Source of the DNA: Thiobacillus thioparus DSM 505
Lineage (GTDB): Bacteria; Pseudomonadota; Gammaproteobacteria; Burkholderiales; Thiobacillaceae
Direction of reading: 5' to 3'
Assembly (NCBI RefSeq): GCF_000373385.1
Contig: NZ_KB891331.1
Span: forward strand, 1 to 64,000
Length of the DNA stretch: 64,000 bases
This document shows positions 8,227 to 18,790 of this stretch, one piece after another. The notes under the pieces are model-generated. The model ran no database searches. It was not told the origin of the DNA and worked only from the letters and a program-made list of their open reading frames with translations. Numbering within the stretch: the stretch's first letter is position 1; each line of letters opens with the position of its first letter. The position numbers and the translations under genes were made by a program.

Positions 8227-11200
8227 ATGACCGCACGCCTGCGCGAAATCCCCTACAACTACACCTCGTTTTCAGACCGCGAAATCGTCATCCGCCTGCT
8301 CGGCACCGAAGCATGGGGCGTACTCAACACGCTGCGTGGCGAACGCAAGACAGGGCGTTCGGCCCGCATGTTGTTCGAGGTGCTGGGCGATATCTGGGTG
8401 GTTCGGCGCAATCCCTATCTGGAAGACGACCTGCTCGACAACCCCAAGCGGCGGCAGATGCTGATCGACGCATTGCGCCATCGCCTGCACGAAATCGAAG
8501 TGCGGCGTCAGGGCAACGAGCTGGTGGGACAACTGCTGGCGGCGGCGGAGCGCGCGGTGCGCGAATTCGAGGCCTGGTTCGCCGACACGGCCAGTCTGCG
8601 CGCGCGTATCCAGCGCCGTCTGGCCGGCGTGACCCGGCGCGACAACATCGCGTTCGATGGCCTGGCACGCGTCTCGCATGTCACCGACGCGACCGACTGG
8701 CGCGTGGAATACCCTTTCGTAGTGTTGACGCCGGACACCGAAGCCGAGATGGCCGGCCTCGTGGCCGGGCTGATCGAGCTGGGCTTGACCATCATTCCGC
8801 GCGGCGGCGGCACCGGCTACACCGGCGGCGCGGTGCCGCTCACCGAACACGCCGCGGTCGTCAATACCGAAAAGCTCGAAACGATGAGCGTGGTGGAACT
8901 GCAGCATCTGCCCAGCTGCGAATTCGAAGTGCCCACCATTCATTGCGGCGCCGGCGTCGTGACCAAGCGGGTGATGGAAGCGGCCGACGCCGCCGGCCTG
9001 GTGTTCGCGGTCGACCCCACGTCGGCCGATGCCTCGACCATTGGCGGCAACGTGTCGATGAACGCGGGTGGCAAGAAGGCCGTGCTGTGGGGGACCGCGC
9101 TGGACAATCTGGTGTCGTGGAAGATGGTCACGCCCGACGCAAGCTGGATCGAGGTGAGCCGGCTTAACCACAACCTCGGCAAGATCCACGACGCGCCCTC
9201 GGCAACCTTCGAGATCCGCCATTTCGCCGCCGATGGCAAGACGCCGAAAGGCTCACCGGAGATCCTCACCATCCCCGGCAGCCGCTTCCGCAAGACCGGG
9301 CTGGGCAAGGACGTCACCGACAAATTCCTCGCCGGCCTGCCCGGCATCCAGAAGGAAGGCTGCGACGGCCTCATCACCTCGGCACGCTTCATCCTGCACC
9401 GGCTGCCCGCGCACACCCGCACCGTGTGCCTGGAGTTCTTCGGCACGGCACGCGACGCCACCCCGGCAATCGTCGAAATCAAGGATTACTGCGATGGCCA
9501 TCCGGATATCCTGCTTGCCGGGCTGGAACACCTCGACGCGCGCTACGTGAAAGCGGTCGGCTACGCGACCAAGGCGCCTCGCGCCACGCGGCCTAACATG
9601 GTGCTGCTGATCGACGTGGTGTCGGACAACGAAGTCGCGGTCGGCGAAGCCGCCTCGAAAATCGTCCAGCTCGCCAATGCGCGCGGCGGCGAAGGCTTCA
9701 TCGCGGTGTCCGCGGAAACACGCAAGAAATTCTGGCTCGACCGCGCCCGCACCGCAGCCATCGCGGCGCATACCAACGCATTCAAGATCAACGAGGACGT
9801 GGTGATCCCGCTCCCCCGTCTGGGCGACTACACCGACGGCATCGAACACATCAACATTGAGCTGTCGATCGCCAACAAACTGAAGCTGCTCGACGCCTTG
9901 TCCGAGTTCTTCGCGGCGCCACTGCCACTGCTGGAGGACGACGATACCGTCGCCGATCCGGTGCAGGTGGAAGAAAAACAGGTCCAGGCACGCAATCTCA
10001 TCGCTGCCGTGCATGCCCGCTGGGCAGGCTATCTGGCCGATCTCGATGCGCCGCACGAGAGCGGCACCGTGTTCACCGCCCTGCGCGACAAGCATATTCG
10101 CGTGTCATGGAAGCGCGAGGTGAAGCGCGAACTGCATCAGCTCTTCATCGGCCGCGAATACACCAAGGTGCTCGAATCCTGCGACCGCATCCACAAGGCA
10201 GTATTGAAAAGCCGCGTGTTCGTGGCATTGCACATGCACGCCGGCGACGGCAACGTGCACACCAACATCCCGGTCAACTCCGACGATTACGCCATGCTGC
10301 AGGCGGCCAACGCCGCAGTGGCACGCATCATGGCGCTGGCGACCGATCTCGGCGGGGTGATTTCCGGCGAACACGGTATCGGGTTGACCAAGCTGGAGTT
10401 TCTCGACGCTGCGACCATCGCGACCTTTGCCGAATACAAGAAGAAAGTCGATCCCGAGCACCATTTCAATAAAGGCAAGCTGCTGCCCGGCGCAGATCTG
10501 CGCAATGCCTACACGCCTTCATTCAGCCTGCTGGAAGCCGAATCGATCATTCTCGAAGCCTCCGAGACCGGAGCCATCGCCGACTCGATCAAGGATTGCC
10601 TGCGCTGCGGCAAGTGCAAGCCCGTGTGCAACACCCATATCCCGCGCGCCAATCTTCTGTACAGCCCGCGCAACAAGATCCTCGCCACCTCGTTGCTGAT
10701 CGAGGCCTTCCTGTACGAGGAACAGACCCGGCGCGGCGTATCCCTGAAGCACTTCGACGAATTTGGCGACGTCGCCGACCACTGCACCATCTGCCACAAG
10801 TGCAAGAATCCCTGTCCGGTCGACATCGACTTCGGTGACGTATCGATCGCCATGCGCAACATGCTGCGCAAGCAGGGCAAGAAGAAATTCAATCCCGGCA
10901 CCTGGGCGTCGATGGCCTTCCTCAACGCGACGGATCCCGCCACCATCAAGGCGCTGAGAAAGCCGCTGATCGAATGGGGCTACGCCAGCCAGCGCCTGGG
11001 CAACCAGCTGTTCAAGCGCATGGGCCTGATCCAGGCGCAGACCCAACATCCGCCCGCCACGCTGGGCCGGCCGAAGCTCGTCGCGCAGGTGATCCATCTG
11101 GTCAACAAGCCGATGCCGGGCGGGCTGCCGAAGAAGACTTCGCGCGCGCTGCTGGGCCTGGAAGACCCGTCCATCGTCCCCATCCTGCGCAATCCGGCCA

Positions 11201-11997
11201 AGCTGTCCGACGATTCCGACGCAGTCTTCTATTTTCCCGGCTGCGGTTCGGAACGCCTGTTCTCGCAGGTGGGGCTCGCTACCCAGGCCATGTTGTTCGA
11301 GCTCGGCGCCCAGACCGTGCTGCCGCCCGGCTACCTGTGCTGCGGCTATCCGCAGACCGCGGGCGGCCAGGCCGACAAGGGCGAAGCGATCACCGCGGCC
11401 AACCGCGTGCTGTTCCACCGCGTCGCCAACACGCTCAATTACCTCGACATCAAGACCGTGCTCGTGTCGTGCGGCACCTGCATGGACCAGCTCCTGAAAT
11501 ACGAATTCGAGAAGATCTTCCCCGGCTGCCGGCTGCTCGACATCCACGAATACCTGATGGAAAAAGGCGTCAAGCTCGACAACGTAAGCGGCGAGAAATA
11601 CCTCTTCCACGACCCCTGCCACACGCCGATGAAAACCCACGCGCCGATGAAAGTCGCCAACGCGCTATTGGGCGGCGGCGTGCACCTGTCCGATCGCTGC
11701 TGCGGCGAATCCGGCACGCTCGCCGTCAGCCGGCCGGACATCTCCACCCAGATCCGCTTCCGCAAGGAAGAGGAAATCCGCGCCGGGGTCGCCGCACTGG
11801 CCACCGGCAACCAGCCGGTCAAGCTCCTGACCAGCTGCCCGTCGTGCCTACAAGGACTGGCACGCTACAGCGACGACACGAATACCGAGCCGGATTACAT
11901 CGTGATCGAACTGGCGAAAAAACTACTGGGCGAGAACTGGATGACGAACTACCTCACCCGCGTCGGGAATGGGGGGATCGAGCGCGTGCTGTTGTAA
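8227..11997 (+). CDS. Giant FAD-linked oxidoreductase with Fe-S and CCG domains (DUF3683 family)
   Basis: A 1256-residue soluble fusion. An N-terminal DUF3683 region (about 1-130) precedes an FAD-binding type 4 domain ([11 protein letters not shown] near 190), an FAD-oxidase C-terminal domain with [12 protein letters not shown] and SGEHGIG, two ferredoxin-like cysteine motifs ([11 protein letters not shown] near 790 and [12 protein letters not shown] near 853), and paired CCG domains (CCGYPQ near 1038, CCGESG near 1158). This order equals glycolate oxidase GlcD plus GlcF, or a D-lactate dehydrogenase type II with its Fe-S partner, on one chain. A 2-hydroxyacid dehydrogenase feeding electrons to quinone is likely; the substrate is not evident. 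Monocistronic, preceded by 210 bases without a gene. Confidence 0.9.
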   Translation: MTARLREIPYNYTSFSDREIVIRLLGTEAWGVLNTLRGERKTGRSARMLFEVLGDIWVVRRNPYLEDDLLDNPKRRQMLIDALRHRLHEIEVRRQGNELVGQLLAAAERAVREFEAWFADTASLRARIQRRLAGVTRRDNIAFDGLARVSHVTDATDWRVEYPFVVLTPDTEAEMAGLVAGLIELGLTIIPRGGGTGYTGGAVPLTEHAAVVNTEKLETMSVVELQHLPSCEFEVPTIHCGAGVVTKRVMEAADAAGLVFAVDPTSADASTIGGNVSMNAGGKKAVLWGTALDNLVSWKMVTPDASWIEVSRLNHNLGKIHDAPSATFEIRHFAADGKTPKGSPEILTIPGSRFRKTGLGKDVTDKFLAGLPGIQKEGCDGLITSARFILHRLPAHTRTVCLEFFGTARDATPAIVEIKDYCDGHPDILLAGLEHLDARYVKAVGYATKAPRATRPNMVLLIDVVSDNEVAVGEAASKIVQLANARGGEGFIAVSAETRKKFWLDRARTAAIAAHTNAFKINEDVVIPLPRLGDYTDGIEHINIELSIANKLKLLDALSEFFAAPLPLLEDDDTVADPVQVEEKQVQARNLIAAVHARWAGYLADLDAPHESGTVFTALRDKHIRVSWKREVKRELHQLFIGREYTKVLESCDRIHKAVLKSRVFVALHMHAGDGNVHTNIPVNSDDYAMLQAANAAVARIMALATDLGGVISGEHGIGLTKLEFLDAATIATFAEYKKKVDPEHHFNKGKLLPGADLRNAYTPSFSLLEAESIILEASETGAIADSIKDCLRCGKCKPVCNTHIPRANLLYSPRNKILATSLLIEAFLYEEQTRRGVSLKHFDEFGDVADHCTICHKCKNPCPVDIDFGDVSIAMRNMLRKQGKKKFNPGTWASMAFLNATDPATIKALRKPLIEWGYASQRLGNQLFKRMGLIQAQTQHPPATLGRPKLVAQVIHLVNKPMPGGLPKKTSRALLGLEDPSIVPILRNPAKLSDDSDAVFYFPGCGSERLFSQVGLATQAMLFELGAQTVLPPGYLCCGYPQTAGGQADKGEAITAANRVLFHRVANTLNYLDIKTVLVSCGTCMDQLLKYEFEKIFPGCRLLDIHEYLMEKGVKLDNVSGEKYLFHDPCHTPMKTHAPMKVANALLGGGVHLSDRCCGESGTLAVSRPDISTQIRFRKEEEIRAGVAALATGNQPVKLLTSCPSCLQGLARYSDDTNTEPDYIVIELAKKLLGENWMTNYLTRVGNGGIERVLL

Positions 11998-12127
11998 ACC
12001 TCCAGTTCGACCGGAAAATCCGGGGCGCGATTGCCCCGGAAAACCCGCCATGCTATCGTCCGGCCTGCGGAGACCAGATATAACAAGCTGTTAAATCAAA
12101 TACTTGGTCTTAGGGGAGAGGAAAATC

Positions 12128-13162
12128 ATGCACGTCCGTCTGACGACGCTTGCTGCCACACTCATGGTCGGCGTCACACCTGCTTGGGCAACCGATTTGC
12201 CCACTTACGAAACCTATTCGGCCGCTGCGGATTTCGGCACGAATCTTGTCGGTAGCGATCCAACGTATACGCAGCTACTGGACACCACGACGACGCTAGG
12301 GGCAACTGCGCAAATTAATGGCTCGGGATATACGGCTTCGGCCAGCACGAACATGGGTAGCAACCACGCCTATGCGAGCGCCAGCACCATGCCCGCTAAT
12401 GTGCTCAGCGCAGGGAGTTTCTCGGGCTGGTACGACCAGGTCACGATCACCGGCGGCAGCGGCACGGGCACTGCGAACTTCACGGTGCAATTGAGTGGTA
12501 CGGTCGATGTCGGTGCAATGGCGGGCGGACTCAGCTACACGCTGGGAACCAGCAGCGTGCACCCAAGCCAGCTCACCAGTAGTCTTCAGTATTTCAGTAT
12601 CAACCCATCGCCTTGGCCAATGGATGCGGTCAATCCGATTGCCACTTACTGGCTCGGCGTTTCGCCCTACAACGACACGTCGATTCTTTTCTCCAGCACG
12701 CCTTATCCCACTGATCCCGCGAGTGGAGGGATCCCCGCCCTCGGCCCGACTCTTGGAGGCGACGCGGGCATGGGATTCCCTACCCCAGACCTTGTTCTCA
12801 CTCCCGGTTCGGGACAGAGCGTCAACATCACCCTACATGGCACGCTCAACTTCACCTACGGTGAAGCGTTCTACCTGATTGGCGGCCTGGGTGCATCAGT
12901 GATAGGCGATGGATTGCAGTCCTTTTGTTCCTTCCCTATTGGAGATACGTGCACACCGCCAGTCAAGGACGGCACTGGCGCCACCACCCTCGACTTCTCC
13001 AACAGCGCGAACCTCGTCAACATCGCGCTGCCCGAGGGCGCAACGGCCAGCTTTGCCTCCGGCAACGCCTACAACGTAACCACCGTGCCCGAGCCCGGCG
13101 CATGGTTCATGCTGCTGGCCGGGCTGGGGCTGGTGGGCTGGCGGGCATGCCACCGCTCCTGA
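12128..13162 (+). CDS. PEP-CTERM sorting-domain protein
   Basis: A 344-residue exported protein. The ATG at 12128 follows a strong ribosome site (AGGGGAGAGGAAA); an upstream TTG in frame is rejected. The N-terminus is a signal peptide (MHVRLTTLAATLMVGV..AWA), the body is rich in T, S, G and N as in extracellular beta-rich proteins, and the end has VPEPGAWFMLLAGLGLVGW followed by a short basic tail, the PEP-CTERM signal recognised by exosortase. The protein is probably released or anchored outside the cell together with exopolysaccharide. Unlike the other two PEP-CTERM genes here, no sigma-54-type promoter was found in front of it. Confidence 0.88.
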   Translation: MHVRLTTLAATLMVGVTPAWATDLPTYETYSAAADFGTNLVGSDPTYTQLLDTTTTLGATAQINGSGYTASASTNMGSNHAYASASTMPANVLSAGSFSGWYDQVTITGGSGTGTANFTVQLSGTVDVGAMAGGLSYTLGTSSVHPSQLTSSLQYFSINPSPWPMDAVNPIATYWLGVSPYNDTSILFSSTPYPTDPASGGIPALGPTLGGDAGMGFPTPDLVLTPGSGQSVNITLHGTLNFTYGEAFYLIGGLGASVIGDGLQSFCSFPIGDTCTPPVKDGTGATTLDFSNSANLVNIALPEGATASFASGNAYNVTTVPEPGAWFMLLAGLGLVGWRACHRS

Positions 13163-13186
13163 GCGGCTACTTGCCAAGCCTGGTCC

Positions 13187-13217
13187 CGCCCCGCATCATG
13201 CGGGGCGTCTTGTTTCA
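13187..13217 (+). terminator. Rho-independent terminator
   Basis: CGCCCCGCAT (13187-13196) pairs with ATGCGGGGCG (13198-13207) and is followed by TCTTGTTT. It lies between the PEP-CTERM gene and the HIT gene. Confidence 0.8.
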
Positions 13218-13228
13218 AGGAAGCGCGC

Positions 13229-13636
13229 ATGTCTGATTGTCCCTTATGCGATGCGCCGGGCGGGCGGGTGTTGTGGCAGGATGAGTTCTGCCGCGTGGTG
13301 CTGGCCGACGAACCGGATTATCCCGGTTTCCTGCGCGTGATCCTCAACCGCCACGTCCGCGAAATGACGGATCTGGTGCCGGAAGAACGCTCGCGTTTGA
13401 TGATGTGGGTGTGCAAAACCGAACAGGTCGTCCGCGACGTGATGGGGCCCGACAAGATCAATCTCGCCTCGCTCGGCAACGTGGTGCCGCATCTGCACTG
13501 GCACGTAATTCCGCGCTTTGCGGGCGATCCACATTTCCCGAATCCGGTATGGGGGGAGAAGCTGCGGGAAACGTCTCACGTGGTACCCGCCGACCTGGAT
13601 GCGCAGCTTGCCGCGGCGCTCAACTCACTGGTGTAG
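13229..13636 (+). CDS. HIT family nucleotide hydrolase/transferase
   Basis: A 135-residue histidine-triad protein. The catalytic motif HLHWHVIPR (H-x-H-x-H) is present near residues 89-97, and CPLCD opens the protein. HIT proteins hydrolyse or transfer nucleoside phosphoramidates or dinucleoside polyphosphates; the substrate is not determined. The ending FPNPVWG is typical of a subgroup common in betaproteobacteria. The gene has its own ribosome site (CAAGGAAGCGCGC) and stands alone between two hairpins. Confidence 0.92.
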   Translation: MSDCPLCDAPGGRVLWQDEFCRVVLADEPDYPGFLRVILNRHVREMTDLVPEERSRLMMWVCKTEQVVRDVMGPDKINLASLGNVVPHLHWHVIPRFAGDPHFPNPVWGEKLRETSHVVPADLDAQLAAALNSLV

Positions 13637-13694
13637 TCCCGCCTCAAAACCGCTGAAGCACCAGGAACCACGCTACCACCCGCGAGGGGCAGGC

Positions 13695-13730
13695 CGTGGT
13701 TCTAAAGGCGCTAAAGCGCCAAGAACCACG
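13695..13730. terminator. Long hairpin between convergent genes
   Basis: CGTGGTTCT (13695-13703) pairs with AGAACCACG (13722-13730), and within it GGCGCT pairs with AGCGCC (13707-13712 / 13715-13720). It lies between the convergent HIT and phoR genes and directly abuts the phoR stop, so it probably ends transcription in both directions, although no long T-run follows. Confidence 0.6.
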
Positions 13731-13731
13731 C

Positions 13732-15084
13732 TCAGCCGACGGCTTGCCCGCGTTCGGGAAACGGAATGACCGTGCCGCTTTTCTCTGCGCCGGGGAGTTG
13801 AAGACGCTGAGCAGGGAAAACGGCCGAGAAGGTGCTGCCCTTGCCGGGCACGGACTGGATCTCCAGGCGCGCACCGTGGCGGGTCAGCACATGCTTGACG
13901 ATGGCAAGCCCCAGTCCGGTGCCGCCGGTTTCGCGCGAACGGCTGCGGTCCACCCGATAGAAACGTTCGGTCAGGCGGGGAATATGCTCGGCAGCGATGC
14001 CTTCGCCGGTATCGATGACTGAAAAAACACCCTCCCCGTTGCGCTCGCGCCAAGCCAGGGTGATTTCGCCGCCTTCCGGGGTGTAGCGCACGGCATTCGA
14101 CACCAGGTTACCGAGCGCGCTGCGGATTTCCTGCAGGCTGCCTTTCAACCAGGCCTCGCTCTGGCACTGCAGACCGACCCGATGTCGCCCGCGGCTCAGC
14201 GATTCCGCCTCGGCCTTCAAGGCCTGCGCCAGTTCGGGTACGTTGACGGGTTCGTCCTTGAGCGTGTGATCGGCGCTTTCCAGCCGCGACAGGGTCAGTA
14301 GATCGTCAAGCAGATGCTGCATGCGGCGGGTATGGTCCAGCATCAAGTCAAAATAATGGCGGCTCTCGGCGGCAGGCAGATCGGGGGCATCGGCGAGGGT
14401 CTCGACAAAGCCGCCGACCACGGTCAAGGGCGTGCGCAGTTCATGCGAGACATTGGCGATGAAGTCGCGGCGCATCGCATCGACGCGTTCGAGGTCGGTG
14501 ATGTCGCGGGCGACCATCAGCTTTTGCGACTCGCCGAACGGCACCAGTTGCAGGGACAGGGTGAGCTCGCGATTGACCGGCGATCTGCAGACCAGGCGCC
14601 GCGAATAATCGGCAGCGTCGAGAAAGTCCAGGAACTGCGCCTGCCGCAGCAGGTAGCGGATGAACTGGCCGCGGTCGCGCTCACAGTCCAGCCCCATGTA
14701 GGTACGGGAAGCGGGATTGCACCACTCGATCTGCTCGCTGCGGTTGAGGATGACCATGCCGTCGGGCACGGCCATCGCGGCGTGTTCGAACTGTTCGAGC
14801 GCGGTGGTGAGCTGGCCGCGGCTGGCTTTCTGACGTTTCTGGAGCTTTTGAAGGCGATAGAAAATGTCGCCCCAGGTGCCGGTGGCGTCGGGCGGCTCCA
14901 CTTCGTCCGGATTTTCCAGCCAGCGCGCCAGGCGGAATTCCTGCCACAGGCGGCGCAACATCACGAAGGCCTGGACGCCGGCCAGGAATCCCAGCGCAGC
15001 CACCCATCCGGAACCGGCCCACAAGATCAGCGCCACCAGCAATACGCCGGCCAGCACACTGAGTGGACGCCACCAAAAACCCAT
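13732..15084 (-). CDS. phoR: PhoR, phosphate-regulon sensor histidine kinase
   Basis: A 450-residue membrane kinase that senses phosphate status through the Pst transporter and PhoU and phosphorylates PhoB. Two close N-terminal membrane segments (about 7-23 and 27-43) leave almost no periplasmic domain, as in PhoR. A PAS region (about 95-200) follows, then HisKA with the phospho-acceptor His214 in NVSHELRTPL, and a HATPase domain with NLVSNAVRYTPEGG, DTGEGI and GTGLGLAIVKH. It lies 31 bases downstream of phoB. Confidence 0.95.
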   Translation of the reverse strand: MGFWWRPLSVLAGVLLVALILWAGSGWVAALGFLAGVQAFVMLRRLWQEFRLARWLENPDEVEPPDATGTWGDIFYRLQKLQKRQKASRGQLTTALEQFEHAAMAVPDGMVILNRSEQIEWCNPASRTYMGLDCERDRGQFIRYLLRQAQFLDFLDAADYSRRLVCRSPVNRELTLSLQLVPFGESQKLMVARDITDLERVDAMRRDFIANVSHELRTPLTVVGGFVETLADAPDLPAAESRHYFDLMLDHTRRMQHLLDDLLTLSRLESADHTLKDEPVNVPELAQALKAEAESLSRGRHRVGLQCQSEAWLKGSLQEIRSALGNLVSNAVRYTPEGGEITLAWRERNGEGVFSVIDTGEGIAAEHIPRLTERFYRVDRSRSRETGGTGLGLAIVKHVLTRHGARLEIQSVPGKGSTFSAVFPAQRLQLPGAEKSGTVIPFPERGQAVG

Positions 15085-15115
15085 GTTCGCCTGCTTGAAA
15101 ACCGCGATGGGCGGA

Positions 15116-15808
15116 TTATCCCACGTCGGCCGAAAAGCGGTAGCCCGAGCCGCGCACGGTCTGGATCAGTTCGGAATGACCGGACGGCTCCAGCGCCAGG
15201 CGCAGGCGGCGGATGTGGACGTCGACCGTACGTTCCTCCACGAACACGTCGTCCCCCCACACCTGGTCGAGCAACTGGGTACGCGAGTAGACACGCTCGG
15301 GGTGCGTCATGAAGAAGTGCAGCAGGCGGAATTCGGTCGGCCCCAGTTCCAGCGCCTGGCCCTTGCCCTGCACGCGGTGGCTGGTGGGATCGAGCTTCAG
15401 GCCGTTGATCTCCACCGGTTCGTCGGTCATCTGCGGCGCACGGCGGCGCAGCACGGCCTTGATGCGCGACACCAGTTCGCGCGGCGAGAACGGCTTGGTG
15501 ATGTAATCGTCGGCGCCGGTATCCAGCCCCAGCACCTTGTCGCGCTCTTCTCCGCGCGCAGTCAGCATGATGATGGGAATCGGCTGGTAGCGTTCGTCGC
15601 TGCGCAGGCGCTTGCACAGGTCGATGCCCGACATGCCGGGCAGCATCCAGTCGAGCAGGATGACGTCGGGCAAGGTGTTCTTGAGGAATTTCAGGGCATG
15701 CTCGGCATCGCCGGCGGCGGTGACCTGATGGCCGGCCTGCGCCAGGTTGAACTTCAGCAGTTCCTGGATTCCAGGTTCGTCTTCGACCAGCAAAATATTG
15801 GCAGCCAT
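15116..15808 (-). CDS. phoB: PhoB, phosphate-regulon response regulator
   Basis: A 230-residue OmpR-class regulator. The receiver domain has the acidic pocket ED (residues 10-11), phospho-acceptor Asp53 ([10 protein letters not shown]) and Lys in [10 protein letters not shown]. The C-terminal winged helix ends in [23 protein letters not shown]. Phosphorylated PhoB binds Pho boxes and recruits sigma-70 polymerase at phosphate-uptake genes. A three-repeat Pho box lies 36-64 bases upstream of its own start, so the operon phoBR should be autoregulated. Confidence 0.97.
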   Translation of the reverse strand: MAANILLVEDEPGIQELLKFNLAQAGHQVTAAGDAEHALKFLKNTLPDVILLDWMLPGMSGIDLCKRLRSDERYQPIPIIMLTARGEERDKVLGLDTGADDYITKPFSPRELVSRIKAVLRRRAPQMTDEPVEINGLKLDPTSHRVQGKGQALELGPTEFRLLHFFMTHPERVYSRTQLLDQVWGDDVFVEERTVDVHIRRLRLALEPSGHSELIQTVRGSGYRFSADVG

Positions 15809-15843
15809 GGGGTCTCCGGCCTTGTTTTGATGGTGGCCATACT

Positions 15844-15872
15844 ATGACAGCAGTATGACTGATTTATGACAC
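15844..15872 (-). promoter_or_regulatory. Pho box upstream of phoBR
   Basis: Read on the minus strand there are three direct repeats GTGTCAT, CAGTCAT and CTGTCAT, each 11 bases apart with AT-rich spacers (AAAT, ACTG). This matches the PhoB half-site consensus CTGTCAT-N4-CTGTCAT with an additional half-site. It starts 36 bases upstream of the phoB ATG. It also lies 77 bases upstream of divergent ubiE, but no PhoB control of ubiE is expected. Confidence 0.88.
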
Positions 15873-15948
15873 CGGGCGGGCCTGCCCGAATCCGCGCCAG
15901 CCTGTGCGCTGGTAGAATCCCTGGCTGACTCCGCTCACCCCCTCTGCC

Positions 15949-16683
15949 ATGGATAAAACCACCCATTTCGGCTACCAGCAGGTCGCCGAATCCGAAAAAG
16001 CCGCCAAAGTGGCCGAGGTCTTCCATTCCGTCGCCGCCCAATACGACGTCATGAACGACCTCATGTCGGCCGGCCTGCACCGGCTATGGAAGCGCTTTGC
16101 CGTGGCGCAGGCGGGCTTGCGGCCCGGCATGAAGGTGCTCGACGTCGCCGGCGGCACCGCCGACCTCACCCGGCTGTTCCTGAAGGAAGTCGGCGACACC
16201 GGCCAAGTGCTGCTCACCGACATCAACTTCTCGATGCTGCGCGAAGGCCGCGACCGCATGCTCAACGAGGGCAGGACGCCACCCGCCATTCAATGCGATG
16301 GCGAGCGGCTACCCTTCCCCGACGATTATTTCGACTGCGTATCGGTCGCCTTCGGCCTGCGGAACATGACGCACAAGGATCAGGCGCTGGCCGAGATGAA
16401 CCGCGTACTGAAACCCGGCGGCCGCCTCCTGGTGCTGGAATTTTCCAAGATATGGAAGCCGCTGGAACCCGCCTACGACCTGTATTCCTTCAAGCTGCTG
16501 CCGCTGATGGGCAAGCTGGTCGCCAAGGACGCCGGCAGCTACCAGTACCTGGCCGAATCGATCCGCATGCACCCCGGCCAGAAAGAACTCAAGGCGATGA
16601 TGGAGACCGCCGGTTTCGCCAAGGTCAGCTATCACAACCTCACTGCCGGTGTCGTCGCACTGCATAAAGGCTTCAAGGTTTGA
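15949..16683 (+). CDS. ubiE: UbiE, ubiquinone/menaquinone C-methyltransferase
   Basis: A 244-residue SAM-dependent methyltransferase that adds the C-methyl group in ubiquinone (and menaquinone) synthesis. Motif [16 protein letters not shown] binds SAM; the family pattern [16 protein letters not shown] is present, as is the N-terminal [21 protein letters not shown]. It opens the operon ubiE-ubiJ-ubiB, and its stop codon overlaps the ubiJ start. Confidence 0.97.
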   Translation: MDKTTHFGYQQVAESEKAAKVAEVFHSVAAQYDVMNDLMSAGLHRLWKRFAVAQAGLRPGMKVLDVAGGTADLTRLFLKEVGDTGQVLLTDINFSMLREGRDRMLNEGRTPPAIQCDGERLPFPDDYFDCVSVAFGLRNMTHKDQALAEMNRVLKPGGRLLVLEFSKIWKPLEPAYDLYSFKLLPLMGKLVAKDAGSYQYLAESIRMHPGQKELKAMMETAGFAKVSYHNLTAGVVALHKGFKV

Positions 16684-17258
16684 TCGCTGAAAGCCTTTTC
16701 GAACGCAGCCTCAACCATCTGTTGCGGCAGTCGCCCGGTACGGCCGAGGCGTTGGTCAGGCACGCCGGTGCGAGCGTGCGCTTCGACCTGGCATTCAAGC
16801 AATTCGATTTCCGTATCGCCGACGACGGCTGCTTTTCCGAAGCGGTGGTCGATACCCCCGACGCCGTCATCCGCCCCACCCCCGCGCTCATCGCCCGCCT
16901 GCCGTTTTTCGGCCGCGATGCGCTGCGCGACGCCGACTACACCGGCGACCCGGCCCTGCTCGCCACGCTCGACCGCGTCTTCAAGCAACTGGATTGGGAT
17001 GTCGAGGCCGACCTGGCGCCGTTGGTCGGCGGCATTGCCGCACACAGACTGAACACGATCGGACGCGACGCCCTCGCCGGTATCGCCCGTGCTTTCTCGG
17101 CATTGGGCCACAACGCGAGCGAATATCTGGTCGAGGAAGTCGAACTGATGGCGCGGGGCGTCGACGTCACGCGCTTCAACCAGGCGGTCGACGTGTTGGC
17201 CGACGACACGGCACGGCTGGATGCCCGGCTGCGGCGGCTGAAAACGCGCGACGCATGA
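16680..17258 (+). CDS. ubiJ: UbiJ, SCP2-domain ubiquinone biosynthesis accessory factor
   Basis: A 192-residue protein with an SCP2-type lipid-binding domain in its N-terminal two thirds and a helical C-terminal tail ([16 protein letters not shown]). UbiJ helps assemble the soluble Ubi complex and is thought to hold the hydrophobic quinone precursor. The best start is TTG at 16680, overlapping the ubiE TGA; no ATG or GTG lies near the family N-terminus. Its last codon overlaps the ubiB start (ATGA). The family diverges in sequence, so the assignment rests on position and the SCP2 pattern. Confidence 0.85.
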   Translation: MIAESLFERSLNHLLRQSPGTAEALVRHAGASVRFDLAFKQFDFRIADDGCFSEAVVDTPDAVIRPTPALIARLPFFGRDALRDADYTGDPALLATLDRVFKQLDWDVEADLAPLVGGIAAHRLNTIGRDALAGIARAFSALGHNASEYLVEEVELMARGVDVTRFNQAVDVLADDTARLDARLRRLKTRDA

Positions 17259-18781
17259 AACTGCTGCGCCTCGCCCGCATTCTCACCATTGGCCTGCGCT
17301 ACGGGCTGGAAGAGTTCTTTCTCGGCCACGAGCGGGTGCGTCCGCTGCGCTGGCTGGTGCGCGTCACCCTGTTCTGGCGGCCGCTCAACGAACCGCGCGG
17401 CGTGCGCCTGCGCCGTGCGCTGGAGGCGCTGGGGCCGATCTTCGTCAAATTCGGCCAGATGCTCTCTACCCGACGCGATCTGGTGCCGCTCGACATTGCC
17501 GACGAACTCGCCCAGCTACAGGATCGAGTACCGCCTTTCCCTTCGGCCGAGGCCATTACCGCCCTGGAGGCGACCTATAAAAAACCGCTGGCCGACGTGT
17601 TCGCCGAATTCGACGCCACGCCGGTCGCGTCCGCCTCGGTGGCGCAGGTGCATTTCGCCCGCCTGCATGACGGTACCGCCGTCGCGGTGAAGGTACTCCG
17701 CCCCGGCATCGCGCCCGTGATCGCGCACGACGTCTCGCTGCTCTATGCCGCCGCCGGCCTGGTGGAGAAACTGTTCGCCGACGGCAAGCGGCTGCGCCCG
17801 CGCGAAGTCGTCAGCGAATTCGAGAAACATCTGGGCGATGAGCTCGACCTGATGCGCGAAGCCGCCAACTGCTCGCAGCTACGGCGCAATTTCAAGGATT
17901 CGCCGCTGCTGAAGGTGCCCGAGGTGTACTGGGATTACTGCGGTCGCGACGTCATGGTGATGGACCGCATGGACGGCATCCCGGTGAGCCAGATCGGGCG
18001 CCTGCGTGAATCCGGCGTCGACATCCCCAAACTCGCCGCCACCGGCGTCGAAATCTTCTTCACCCAGGTGTTTCGCGATGGCTTCTTCCACGCCGACATG
18101 CATCCCGGCAATATCCTGGTGCGCCCGGATTCCGAGCAATACATCGCACTGGATTTCGGCATCATGGGCACGCTCACCGAGGTCGACAAGCAGTATCTCG
18201 CGCGCAATTTCCTCGCCTTCTTCCGCCGTGATTACAAAGGCGTGGCGCTGGCGCACCTGGAGTCCGGCTGGGTACCTCCCGACACCCGCATCGACGAACT
18301 CGAGGCGGCGGTACGCGCGGTGTGCGAGCCGGTATTCGACCGCCCGTTGAAAGACATTTCATTCGGCCGCGTGCTGCTGCAGCTGTTCCAGGCCTCGCGC
18401 CGCTTCAATGTGGAAATCCAGCCGCAACTGGTGCTGCTGCAGAAAACCCTGCTCAATATCGAGGGCCTCGGCCGTCAGCTCGACCCCGAACTCGACCTGT
18501 GGAAAACCGCCAAGCCCTTCCTGGAACGCTGGATGAACGAGCAGATGGGCTGGCGTGCGCTGGTGAAGAACCTGCAAGCCGAGGCACCGAAGTGGGCGGT
18601 GCTGCTGCCGCAACTGCCGCGGCTGGTGCACCACGCTCTGAATGAAAACCGGCTGGCCCAGCTTGAAGCCGGCCTCGCCCTGATGCTGCGGCAACAGCAG
18701 ACACGCAACCGTTGGCACGGATTCATGGCTGTGCTGATGACCTTCATTACCGCTGGGATACTTATTCTGATTTTCCGCTAG
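17255..18781 (+). CDS. ubiB: UbiB, protein-kinase-like ubiquinone biosynthesis ATPase
   Basis: A 508-residue ABC1/ADCK/UbiB family protein, an atypical kinase-fold ATPase needed for ubiquinone synthesis and thought to help extract lipid precursors from the membrane. Seen are the family KxGQ-type motif ([16 protein letters not shown]), an Ala-rich loop ([11 protein letters not shown]), the catalytic-loop region [12 protein letters not shown], the DFG-like ALDFGIMG, and two C-terminal membrane helices. The ATG at 17255 overlaps ubiJ's stop; the same frame extends upstream only as a shadow. Confidence 0.96.
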   Translation: MKLLRLARILTIGLRYGLEEFFLGHERVRPLRWLVRVTLFWRPLNEPRGVRLRRALEALGPIFVKFGQMLSTRRDLVPLDIADELAQLQDRVPPFPSAEAITALEATYKKPLADVFAEFDATPVASASVAQVHFARLHDGTAVAVKVLRPGIAPVIAHDVSLLYAAAGLVEKLFADGKRLRPREVVSEFEKHLGDELDLMREAANCSQLRRNFKDSPLLKVPEVYWDYCGRDVMVMDRMDGIPVSQIGRLRESGVDIPKLAATGVEIFFTQVFRDGFFHADMHPGNILVRPDSEQYIALDFGIMGTLTEVDKQYLARNFLAFFRRDYKGVALAHLESGWVPPDTRIDELEAAVRAVCEPVFDRPLKDISFGRVLLQLFQASRRFNVEIQPQLVLLQKTLLNIEGLGRQLDPELDLWKTAKPFLERWMNEQMGWRALVKNLQAEAPKWAVLLPQLPRLVHHALNENRLAQLEAGLALMLRQQQTRNRWHGFMAVLMTFITAGILILIFR

Positions 18782-18790
18782 AGACACATC

